DNA of 64,000 nucleotides, taken from positions 25,311,248 to 25,375,247 of the forward strand of contig CAIIXF020000003.1 of NCBI GenBank assembly GCA_903813345.2, in the 5' to 3' direction. The notes beneath the pieces are model-generated. The model had not been told where the DNA came from and did not search any database. It saw only the letters and a list, made by a program, of their open reading frames with translations. Positions within the stretch are counted from its first letter, which is position 1. Each line of letters opens with the position of its first letter. The position numbers and the translations under genes are program-made. The stretch is from Owenia fusiformis. Its lineage: Eukaryota > Annelida > Polychaeta > Sabellida > Oweniidae. Of the stretch, positions 24,431 through 34,980 are shown one piece after another.

Positions 24431-25192
24431 ATTAAAGGTTGAATAAAGACTATAGAAGAAATTTGGGAGTCATTTTACCTTTCCCGAGCTATTAGTGCAA
24501 CGTTTGGCCTAATGTCTTCTTCGCCATACCTATTTTCTTAAAATATATGCACTTGTCGACGAATACCACCAATCAGACTTGCAAATAGACTTCTAAATAA
24601 GCAATTGAAAGGTTGGACGTCCCGCATTTTGTTTTTTGAAACATTTCTAAATCTCCGCAATTTAAAATTCTTGCTGCAGCGGAGATAGGTAAGACCGCAT
24701 GTTACAGTATAACCGCGGTTGTCTGATATAACCGTATGCATGGTACACGATATGACCGCCGTTGACGGTCTATTACCGGCGACTCTTGCAGTTAATCTGA
24801 TCCACTGACGAAGAAAAATCAAAAAAATCTAAGACTAAAACACCTCAATTCTGCCCATATTCAAGGTCTTCTTGACACGCACATGGTTTAAAAGAAACAG
24901 AATGTTGGATAGAACGTTAGGTGAAAACGGGGCTGGAATCCAATGACAATATAACCGGGAAATCATTAAAAGGTACGTGAGCATTTTTTCTGTCGATGTT
25001 GGAAGAAGATTCCCGGGGATTTAGGATGCCAGTGATTGTGAATATCGGCAGAAGATAGGTACGTTCGGGGGTTTTCTTTGTAGCTAATGAAAATAGATGT
25101 TAGCCTTGATGAAATATTCAAAATTCGATATATTTTGACACCAGGACCATGATCGTTGGATACGTCTCTGCACTATTTATTCAACCTTTAAT
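24431..25192. mobile_element. Non-autonomous element with perfect 17 bp inverted ends
   Basis: ATTAAAGGTTGAATAAA at 24,431-24,447 is repeated perfectly in inverted form at 25,176-25,192, enclosing 762 bp. The inside is locally GC-richer (24,680-24,790, with 'ataaccg' repeated) and has a 94-residue minus-strand frame without recognisable motifs. No clear target duplication, so the family is unassigned. Confidence 0.45.
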
Positions 25193-25561
25193 CTCAGTTT
25201 TCACAATATTCATTTAATTTTATCTGATTATCATATCTTTATTTAATCTAAATCCTTGTTTTAGCTACAAGCTACAAAAGTTGGTAGGTTACGGATAATT
25301 ATGCAATTATACCACTCTTTCAATCTTACTGTTCAGAACCAAACAGTTCCATTAGTAGGTGTGGTTTTGAGAGCAATTTAACGAGTATAATCAACTACAA
25401 ACGCCAGAAGCCAACTGTGCTGAGCAGTTTATGAAATTACTTGGTGAGTACACAATATCCAAACATATCACATTTACAATTACATATGCATCGAAATGAT
25501 CCAGATCTAGATAGACTCTATCAAGGTATTTACAAGAATGGATTACTATTTTCTATACACA

Positions 25562-26167
25562 TACCGTATTCTCTGTAATTAGCGCCCAGGGCGTTTAGAA
25601 AATTGAAAATACATTATTTAGACCATTCTAATAAGCGCCCATGTATGAAAGAAATCAGAAATCCCGAGGAATTTCATGTATGGCTATTTTTCTTGACAAG
25701 AATGCATTTTCTTCAACATATTTTTATAATAATATGACAAGTGCTGTTATTGGAGAGAATACGGTAAAGATCGCTTAGACAATATTGACAGTGGTTGAAG
25801 ACCCGTCTATGTCTAATTTATTTCCGGCACGCCCACTTTGTCATTATCGCCGATTACCTTCAATATTTCCACTAGAGACTGCTGGATATCGATCTAAAGT
25901 TATACATTATTTCTAATTTGATGAGAGATCATCATTATTCGTGCAAAAGTTGTGTAAAAGTCGAGAAACATTAAAAAGAAACCAGAAAGTTCACGACCTT
26001 GACATGCGCAGAACATCTGCGCAGTAGCTTTTGAAATTTCTGAATGCCGATAAAGAACAATTCCTTCATTCATTATGGATTATTATGATTCCTCGATGTT
26101 TCTTGAACTTTGTGAAGCGGGGTGGGCGCTTATTAGAGAGTGGGCAGTAATTACAGAGAATACGGTA
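25562..26167. mobile_element. MITE family with TACCGTATTCTC ends, nested or composite
   Basis: TACCGTATTCTCTGTAATTA (25,562-25,581) recurs perfectly inverted at 26,148-26,167. A third end, GAGAATACGGTA, lies between them at 25,755-25,766. Either a ~205 bp MITE (25,562-25,766) sits next to a half copy, or a longer element contains a shorter relative. Both outer ends carry GCGCCC-like words inside the repeat. A related relic end (TTAGAGAGAATATGGTA) occurs near 41,682. The short frame starting at 26,075 runs into the right end and is not taken as a gene. Confidence 0.55.
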
Positions 26168-27132
26168 CTATTGATTTTTCAATTTTGTATACAAAAATTA
26201 GACAAAATAATTTTACGTCAAAATGGGCGAGCTTATCACTTCTGCTGTGTAATTTTATGGGTGTTGAATGCCTACCTGGTACTTAATTGAAATTTTCTTT
26301 CCGTCTCATAATTATAGGAGTTAGGAAATGGGTTGAGGAGACCTACTTCTTACCTCAAGTTTTACCTAAAGAGTTTCATCTCCATGTTTTATTTGAAAAC
26401 AATGGCGAAGAGGAAAAAATGGGATGAGTTATTGAATTGTATTATACTATAAATGATGGCAAAATGACAAAGAACTATGACAGAAAATTGCACTCAACCT
26501 CATATAAGGACAGCCCTTAGTGAGTGTTCTAAGCACATGTGGCTGGGGTATAAGGTTTAAGGTGCAACATATTTTAAGATTACAAAATCAACTTGGCCTT
26601 AACAGTGACCTTTAAAAAATTCAATTATAAGTAATGAAACCTGCTTATCACATTAGCGAAAGAATAGTTTCATAATGCTACCTATTGTATTACTGTAAAA
26701 AGCTTTTTAACATCCATTAAAATAGTATGTCAGATCATCCAATGTAAAAAGTATTAAATACCATGTAAATATATGATGCATGTCAGGCAAGAATGAGATG
26801 CAAATTAAAGACAAATTAAAGAAAATAAACATTTAAATGATATGAGGTCCCAGCCATTATTATCATTGGACTGAATGGAAAATTAATCTCTATGTCTAAA
26901 GTCTTCATTTATATGTAAAACAATCTCTTTGGAACTGTGATAATCAATATACAAGGACTGACATTTATATGTCTTCTGATTTTTGATATTGGAATTATTG
27001 ACTTATTTGGTCAAATAGATAACAACATACGTATAAAGGTGATTTCATGATTGAATTTCCATACCAGTATGAATTTTATTCCAGGTTAATATGATATTGA
27101 CCGAGGGAAATATGATATTGAATAAACTCTTA
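26168..27132. other. Non-coding stretch
   Basis: Nothing supportable here. At its right edge a small perfect hairpin, CATCACTTATAAA/TTTATAAGTGATG, occurs near 27,133-27,165. Confidence 0.4.
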
Positions 27133-27566
27133 CAGCATCACTTATAAACAACATTTTATAAGTGATGGCAACAAATGAGTTATAAATTATTATTACCACC
27201 TTGCCGGGCCAGTTCTAGGGGTTTTAGTGCTAGTTTAGAAGGCATTCATTTTACTTTATTATATACCTCAAATGTATTCAAGATGCTCATTGGCTTATTC
27301 ATGGTCACATGACATGGAATAGATGAACTAATTCCCTGGAAAGTCCTAAATCCCTGCTTTCAGGGAAGATGAATTGTACTAATCACCAGTTAGGTCATGT
27401 GACCAGTCAATAGTACATTTTATCTTCCCCCAAATCTGAGATTATAGGAGTTGAAAGGTAAAATGCCTTTAAATGCCAATAAGAACCTGTGAACATTTGA
27501 TATTGAAATGAAAAGACTTCTCATTTTGTTTTTGTTTACAGAGTACTTATCAGGTATATAATAAAA

Positions 27567-27737
27567 CAAATAGTGACTGCCACATTTTCGGGAAATAGTG
27601 TAAAAATTTTCCTCTCTGGAATATCCTGTCCACTGACTTGTTCCCTCGGCCTGCAGCCTCGGGAACATGTCAGTGGACAGGATATTCCCTTGAGGAAAAT
27701 ATTTTGCACTATTTCCCTCAATGGCAGTCACTATTTG
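27567..27737. repeat. 171 bp near-perfect palindrome
   Basis: The arms CAAATAGTGACTGCCA and TGGCAGTCACTATTTG close the outside; the centre at ~27,652 is GGCCTGCAGCCT. Almost the whole length pairs, including 'atatcctgtccactgac'. It is probably a foldback MITE. As RNA it would fold into one long hairpin. The frames that cross it on both strands are side effects of the symmetry. Confidence 0.8.
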
Positions 27738-27851
27738 TACAATATTGACCTGAGCAATATGTGACGTCAATTTTCCCCGGGAATTTAGATATCATTCAGT
27801 GTGTAAGATTTTCTTGCTGTTTCAGTCCTGGTCATTAACGGTGGTAATACT

Positions 27852-27945
27852 AATAACGTCATTTCTGTGGGAAATATAGTGAAATATTGGACCTTGGGCC
27901 CTTGGTCCAATATTTCACTATATTGCCCTTCGAAATGCCGTTATT
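27852..27945. repeat. 94 bp palindrome
   Basis: The arms AATATAGTGAAATATTGGACC and its complement surround TTGGGCCCTT; the outer part pairs AATAACGTCATTTC with GAAATGCCGTTATT. Half of it (TTTCACTATGTTGCCC) is seen again near 32,890, so this is a dispersed foldback family. Confidence 0.7.
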
Positions 27946-28049
27946 GTACTATAAATACATGTATAAAGGATAAACAATGCATAAACACAAGCTAAGTGCA
28001 TTGTGAAATCTCTTTATTGTCTAGCAGTTTTTATGTATTCCATTTACAA

Positions 28050-28180
28050 CTGTCCCTTGGAATTGTGGTCTTGGATTGTGATAATGGTATAAGAATGATT
28101 GAGGGAGTTAAGTAATAGACATTGTTTCTTTTCACGTTGGATCATGATATGGGAGAGTTGGGGTTGGTACTCATTATGAC
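28050..28180. repeat. Dispersed repeat shared with 36,995-37,125
   Basis: Both stretches contain 'tggattgtgata' followed ~55 bp later by 'agacattgtttcttttcacg' or its near copy, then 'gatcatg' and 'cttatgac'-like endings. About 80% alike by eye, same orientation. It may be the 3' part of an old retroposon; no coding part seen. Confidence 0.5.
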
Positions 28181-28434
28181 TGGTGTACTCTTACATGTTC
28201 AGGATGATCTGGCATATCATCAGATGTACACCTGATGTCTGGTGAAGGTACGGTGTAGCAGACATATAAATCTATTGTATTTGTTTATTTATTGTTGTAA
28301 CAATACAAGCCATTGGTGCTATTTGGTACCTCTGTTTCATGTACTGAGCAAAGAAAAGCCAAGAAAACAGCCAATCATGAGAAGTCACTCAAAAAAGAAA
28401 GTTGAATTTTCCTGGGTCTCCTAGGTAAAATGAC

Positions 28435-30530
28435 GGTTGGAAGAAAAGGATGACACAACAAAAGGATGACACCACAAAAGGATGACACCATAAAAGGATG
28501 ACACCACAAAAGGATGACACTAGTAGAAAAAGGATGAAACTTGTAAAATGTTATAAGAAGTAGATGACAATGCATGATTTTTATATCTCATTTTAACTTG
28601 ATGCAAATGATGTCAATGAGAATAAAACAAGAGGAACCATTGTAGGAGCTAAGATACATTAGGGGTTGAGTTAAGAAAGACTATCGTCATTGTATAGTTA
28701 TTATTATGAATGCATATTGTAATTTGAGAAACCTAATGATCTGCTATGGTAGTTTATGCAAAAATAGCTACGGAAAAGTCTACGGAATCCAAACTGTCAT
28801 AATCAAAAGCCATTTTGAAATTCAGCTGCCATCTTAAACAATTTTTTTGTGAGCACAGGTCCTTTGTCCTCAGCATCAGTATATAAAATTTGAGCCAAAT
28901 CAGCTTGTATTAGTAATTGTAAACTTGTATTAAGTAATCAAGTATTACATTCTTTTATGAAAAAATGGTGGCAATTGTATTAAATTATCAAGGATTTTGT
29001 ATGCAAAATGGTGGCCCTTTTAAAATTCAGCTGCCATATTTCTTCTCCAGCGGAGCTCCTGCGTCCCTAGGCAATATAGGCTTCAACATATAAAATGTGA
29101 ATCGAATCTATCCACTAGTATTTAAGTTATCAAAAATAACATTTTTATGAAAATAGTCGCCATTTTGAAACTAAATGGCCATCTTGAAAATCTCTTATTG
29201 AGCAGAGCCCCATCATCCCTCGGCATCAGCATATAAAATTGGAACCAAATCAACTATTCTAGTATTTGAGTTAAAATTATAAAATAATAAAAGTTACAAT
29301 TTTACAAAAAAGCCTATAAAATTGAATCAAATTCAAAAATGAATCAAATCCATCGACTAGTATTTTGTAATCCCTCAGACAAACAAACGAATGGACAGGT
29401 GGCTTCTCTATATCCATGCAAACTTTATTTGGTAGGAAACAAAATGTGTTCCCCTGTATGAAAGTCAATGGAGTTTCCAAAGATATCTTGTCAGACTTTG
29501 TGAATTTGCAGAATTGCCTCCTGTCGCCAATTACATCATAAGTAGAATGGTCTGAACAGATCCTCTTTTTGAAGTACTGTATATCATCTAAACAAACCTT
29601 TTATATCTTGTAGATCTAATTTTTTCTTATTTTGTTTATATATAATTTGTTGTTGTTCTTATACTAAAATATGCAGACCTTTCTTGGGACAAAATATTCA
29701 AGAACTGATGAATTAATTCAACTTACAACGATTATGTAAATTAAGTCAAGTGTGGTCATTTCCCAAAAATTATAAAGCTCTTAGATTGTATGATTAAATA
29801 GTTTAAAGGTGTCATCACATGCAATAAACTACTTAAAAGATTCGTCTTTACAGTCAACCTTGCAAATAGATAAAATAGATAAAATACAAGGAAAATAGAT
29901 GAAAAAGAATACAAATAAACTAACGGAACTATTTTATGAAATGAACCTTAAATACAATTCATCACTTTTTCTACGTAACTTTTGAATATTTGTGAAGCTG
30001 GTTTAAAAGTCCATCAACATTTATCAGGAAGGGAAAATTCATTGACACTCAGATGCATATCTTTCCTGTAACAGCAAATGGGCCTCAACAAATTGCACAA
30101 GCATGCAGTAACATTTCCCCATATTTACCTTTTAGTATCTACAATGAGACCACCTTTAAGTATGTTCTTCCAAATAATATATGAAAACTAATATTGGATT
30201 TGAATTTATTTTTGATAAAACATACATAGTTGGCTGCTATGGTCAAATAAAATTAAAAAAGAATTAAAATAAAGCATGTTTCAAAACAATTCCACGACAA
30301 AACTTGATACTTTATAAACAGGCACGTGGGACAATCCTGGCCAAACTTGATATTTTATGTACAGGATAGTGGGATAATTCTGGTACACATGATCTTCATT
30401 GGGGTTTTAATAGGTACAAGCGACCTTTAGATGTAAACAAACACATCATAACAAAGAGTGTGCAAAGTTCAATCTAGTGTCATCCTTTTGTGGTGTCATC
30501 CGTTTATAGTGTCATCCTTTTCTTCCAACC
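28435..30530. mobile_element. 2.1 kb non-autonomous transposon with 11 bp target duplication
   Basis: GGTTGGAAGAAAAGGATG begins both ends in inverted orientation (22 bp perfect). The direct repeat GGTAAAATGAC flanks it exactly at 28,424-28,434 and 30,531-30,541. Just inside the left end a ~17-20 bp unit AAAAGGATGACACCAC is repeated about five times (28,450-28,540); two to three units also lie inside the right end. A 9-11 bp target duplication and subrepeat-bearing ends suit Mutator-like or foldback elements. No transposase was found, so it depends on another copy. Confidence 0.75.
28755..29420. repeat. Diverged tandem units inside the 2.1 kb transposon
   Basis: Three diverged copies share 'cagctgccat' or 'aaatggccatctt', then 'gcatcagtatataaaatt' and 'aaccaaatca', spaced 211 and 142 bp. 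The stretch ends in a GACAAACAAACGAATGGACAG patch. It may be a pearl-like element carried inside the larger transposon. Confidence 0.45.
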
Positions 30531-30541
30531 GGTAAAATGAC

Positions 30542-31394
30542 CCCAAATCAAATATATAATTTGCATCATATGCCATATAGGCCAGATACGATTCTACAGA
30601 TGTGAGTGGGTGATGTGAGTGGTAGGATTCATGGCACAAAATCATGAACAGGAAACCTGATAATGGTATAAAGGCCCATTATGATAATTCTAGAGATTCA
30701 ATTAATTTGTTGGTGTCTATTGTTTAATAAGAGTATAAGTATAAAGTCAGTTACTATGCTCTCCAAAAAGGATCAAAACAGGAAACCTGACTATGTTATA
30801 TAAACATATTATGATAAATTTAGACATCAGTGTCATCATGATAGTTGTAAACATGTCTTGAAATTGTCCTCTGAAATAAGGGCAATAACAAGGCAGTTAC
30901 TCATTTCCCACTGATAATAATCCACTGTGTAATGAGAAAACCTTACCTTCTTTTTAGATCCACTAATACGTACTTTAAGTTCTTTGACTAATTAGTTCAA
31001 GACCCCCTCTCTCATTCAATATAAACATAGGTAGAACATGTTTACCATGTAGGCCAATCGGATAATAACTCTCTGAGTTAAAAGTACATCTCTAAATAAT
31101 TAAGCGATTGCCCTGACATTTAACATGACTTATGAGACATATTTACAACAGCTTATTATTACATTTGATCATAACAACATTATTGTATTACAACAATTGA
31201 AATCAGCTTATTCTAAGACTATATTCGATTCAATGTTTTGGAGGTGTAATTCGTGGTAAAACTACCCAAATGCACTGAATGTGACACAAGAAGTGATGGT
31301 GATGAGGATTATGATGAACAACCAATTGTGATCTCCAATATAACTTTTACAAAACAAACTGACTGGAAAACATGAATGGTGATATTATCAGTTA
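30542..31394. other. Non-coding stretch with a diverged direct repeat
   Basis: No gene seen. A segment containing 'aggaaacctga' and 'attatgataa' near 30,650-30,705 recurs diverged near 30,780-30,830. Confidence 0.4.
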
Positions 31395-31531
31395 TCACAC
31401 GTTTCAGCATGTGATACAGGAAATATTCCACGAAAGGTAAGACTGTATCATCCACAAAAGTGAAGCTTGAGTGGTGATACATTGTTACCTGAGTGGAATA
31501 TTTCCTGTATCACATAAGCTGAAACGTGTGA
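31395..31531. repeat. 137 bp interrupted palindrome
   Basis: TCACACGTTTCAGC with TGTGATACAGGAAATATTCCAC pairs with its inverted copy ending GCTGAAACGTGTGA; arms ~38 bp, loop ~60 bp. Probably a foldback MITE. Confidence 0.7.
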
Positions 31532-31539
31532 TGACAATT

Positions 31540-31879
31540 TTATCACATGTCTAGGAATTTTGAAGCATTTTGATTTGGTCAGTTATGGATTGTGTTCAGT
31601 ACCCTGTACTCCCGGTAACTATTATAATTTTTGATTTCGCTTTGAAACAATATGACATCATACCGTTGTATTCATACTTGTTTGTGAAATAGTATGACGT
31701 CATATTGTTTTCCTTAGCTAGGAAGCAATAAAACCAGTGACATCATACCGTTGCTATTGACTCCATAGTGATACAGCCAACCGTATCACATGAAAATTAG
31801 TCACGTGTCATGTGATATGGAATATACATCATTACAATTGACCAATCAAAATGCTTAGACACTCCTAATCATGTGATAA
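31540..31879. mobile_element. ~340 bp foldback MITE with ~48 bp ends
   Basis: TTATCACATG starts the left end. The next words, TAGGA and AAGCATTTTGATT followed by GGTCA, recur in inverted order at the right end, which finishes CATGTGATAA. Inside, an AGTATGACGTCATATTGTTT-like word and relatives occur three times. A perfect hairpin AATAGCTTATGTC/GACATAAGCTATT (31,878-31,907) abuts it. Confidence 0.6.
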
Positions 31880-31907
31880 TAGCTTATGTCTAGCGACATA
31901 AGCTATT

Positions 31908-34840
31908 CTAGGCTCAATCCTAAGACTCATCACTTGAACTCCTGTGAACATATTGATGGAAAAAACTCAGTGGTATCAAGAATGAACCTTATTTTTTTGA
32001 ATCACTGGAATTCAAAAAATTAGATATCAAGAAGAACTTAGGTCGATTCCAATGGATTTTGATAAAACATAACATATAACATTTTGAAAATATCACTTTC
32101 GGTAAGCTACTTCTGGTTCCTGGAAACTGTAAAGTTTTGTGAGAAAATTCTGACAATTTTGGATTTATTCACCATCAGATAAGGTAAAATTGTTTGCAAA
32201 ATGTTTGTAGCAACTACTTAAATCTGGTCTCATTTGGTGACAGGTAGAGTGCTTTCCAAACCCTCTGGTGACAAAACACCAACAGAAACATGAGACAAGT
32301 TTTCAATTAATATCAACTAAACTTCGTTAATATTTTCAAATTCTAATTTTTATCTAACTTGAACCATGGTTCATTTTATTTTTTTTATTAATGATTTATT
32401 TCCATGTACTTGTATAACAAACATATAACACACACATGTCTACGGCTTTGCAGAACAGCATTATAAGCCACAAGTTCAATAGTGCATACATTTGCATGTG
32501 TTCTGCTGATAAATTATGTGACGGATACTGCTAAATGGAATTGTTTGTTGTTAATTTGGCTGCAACAGCTAATTCCATAATGGTTATGGTCACTGTAACA
32601 AACGAAACAACCTACACAAGATAATACTGCAATATAAAGGTTATAAGAGAGCTTTGAAACAGTGTGTAATTTCAAATTTGCAAATGCTTCTTATGTAAGA
32701 GTTATTGTAAGATGTATGATTTAAGTCCTCTTATAAGCAAAGTCATACACAGTCAGGAGTCCATGTGTTTCAGCAAAGAGCTCCTACCCTGGTTTTTTAT
32801 ACGTAGATGGCAATGACTGAAATAAAGCATCACACATGCACAATATACCTATAAATCACCTCAGGGGAACATAAGCAACAAGGGCCACAATTTCACTATG
32901 TTGCCCACTGAAATGAGGTAATTATTATTGTCACCATCAATTGTAAACTCACAAAGTACAAACTTGTTATTCGCCCTTGAACAGGGTTGGAATGACCACG
33001 ATGGCCCGGCACTACGGCACAAAATGTTCAAATCAAATTGTATATATTCACCATTGCCTCCCATCTTGACATAAAAACAAAAATAATATAATTAATACAT
33101 TATTAGAAGTTAACACTTTCTGAATTTGCAAAGCATTAACATTTCTCCGAAAACACAGGCAAAAAGTGTTTCCAAATATTATCAAGAGCCTTGCAATATA
33201 TAATATAAATGGCACTCCTTGCCAAGAGCATTTCGATTACATATATTACATAAGAGTTCTTCATAGAAAAAGTGTGACTTAAGTAAGTAATTACACATAT
33301 TGAGCTTCACTACTCTTATTGATGCATCATATAAAAACAATTATCCAATTGGCACATATTATTTCTATTTTAAAACATCCGCTTCTTCACACCTTTAAAA
33401 GCATGTCTTTTGAATTGATAGCTAGGAATTATCCTGTTAATGTATCACCTAAAGCTGTGTTCTGTAAAATATAACATTATGCCTGTTATTTATCACATTT
33501 TACCCTAAATGTTATCAAATTGTGCATGTTTATTTTGTGAACTAGTTTTCACTGACATATCCGTTTTATAGTCCCGTTTAACTTTTGACAAATATATGAT
33601 GATTACATCATATAAATTGATCAAATGAAACTAATGAATATGTTTGGTTGAGACTCTTATAATGTGTTGATTCAATAGGAATATATTGTAAATGTATGTT
33701 AACCTGATTATCTTAAAGTATGTAATCACAATAAAATCAGGTAACAAAGAAAATCATCTTCTTCTCAATAACAAGGGAACGAGCTTGATCTCAATACCCC
33801 GGAAGGTTTATTCTCACAGATCCCACAAAAACAGAGTCAATGACAGACCCCATAATCTCTGAGAAAACAGAGCCAAGGATCTTTGGAAAGATAAAGAAAA
33901 ATTCACTTAGAAAACTACTTAGGGAACAATATGGTATAGTGGTCAGAGAGGAAAAGCAAATGTGTAGTTCTGTTCTGTTACCTGAAATAAATAGTATGTG
34001 AAACAATAATATGTCATTGACCACCCAACATTGTGATGGGATGGATGGTCAATGATCCTTTCAGATTAGTTGGGTCATACACTAAGTGTTAATAGCTGTA
34101 TCATCATCATCTCCTTTTGTACATCAGGACAAAAACATTCCAATCTATTATGCTTCTTAAGATTACACTCATTTACTAATGGGAAAATAAAAAATGATAT
34201 GAGCTCCCGTAGTATAGAGGTTTCAATCAAAAGACTACCATATTGCATATTTTCACCATTTTCATAATAATAATGATACCTAGACTGGTGAAATTGAACA
34301 AATTCAGTTGAATAATCCAAATTGTACTGACCTACATCTTCACCTCGAATTTGATCTTCAAAATTTTGACTTCACAACTTAATTCTCATTTAGGATCATC
34401 TTTAATTGATGATTTGCAACCACCGGATGGATTCTATCTTGTAGTGATGTTACATTTAGGTCACACTGCTATAGCCGTTTGATTTTGAGAGATAATCTTC
34501 TGTATTTATTTATCACAAACGTGTTTGATTTGACCAGATCAACATTCATTCCAAGTTTAAGATCTTACTGACATGATTTAGATGTTTAGTATGAGTTTCA
34601 CCCACACATATAAAGATATACTCATGATCTAGCCAAATCGGCATACCTGGTAAATATCCAACCCATGGTTTTCATAAAAGAAAAGATAATATTTTTAGCT
34701 CAAACTGGCATGTGTCCGCCATTTCGTCTCTTCGTCATTTCTAATATCATTTTTATATGACGTCACACCAATAAGATGAAATACATGACAACAGTATCCG
34801 TAAACAAAATACCTGAATTCTGATCGCAAAAGGTCTTTTG
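31908..34840. other. Non-coding stretch
   Basis: No gene I can support. A 67-residue minus-strand frame at 32,861-33,064 overlaps a half copy of the 27.9 kb foldback repeat, so I do not call it a gene. Other frames here have no motif. Confidence 0.4.
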
Positions 34841-34980
34841 GTTTGTTAATTGATTGATTGGTTGCCAGGTTAAGTGGTTGATTGTCTGGCTAGTTGATTG
34901 GTTGTCTGGTTGTCTACTTGCATGCGTACTTGATTGGTGGCTGCTTACTTGCCTATGACTTACTTACTAAATTTTAAAGA
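34841..34980. repeat. Degenerate TGAT/TGGT/CTTG microsatellite
   Basis: About 140 bp of imperfect tetranucleotide repeats: TGATTGATTGGTTG, then TTGATTGGTTGTCTGGTTG, grading into CTTACTTGC-type repeats. Confidence 0.6.

Noticed and set aside
24538-24822. A 94-residue minus-strand frame inside the 762 bp element.
   Set aside because: No transposase or other motif; composition follows the local CG-rich repeat.
26075-26290. A 71-residue plus-strand frame starting MDYYDSSMFLELCEAGW, near a GCGCAG-rich segment that could suggest a promoter.
   Set aside because: It runs straight through the right end of the MITE at 25,562-26,167 and has no family likeness.
32861-33064. A 67-residue minus-strand frame with a protein-like start.
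   Set aside because: Its second half is a half copy of the foldback repeat seen at 27.9 kb, and there is no splice-consistent neighbour.
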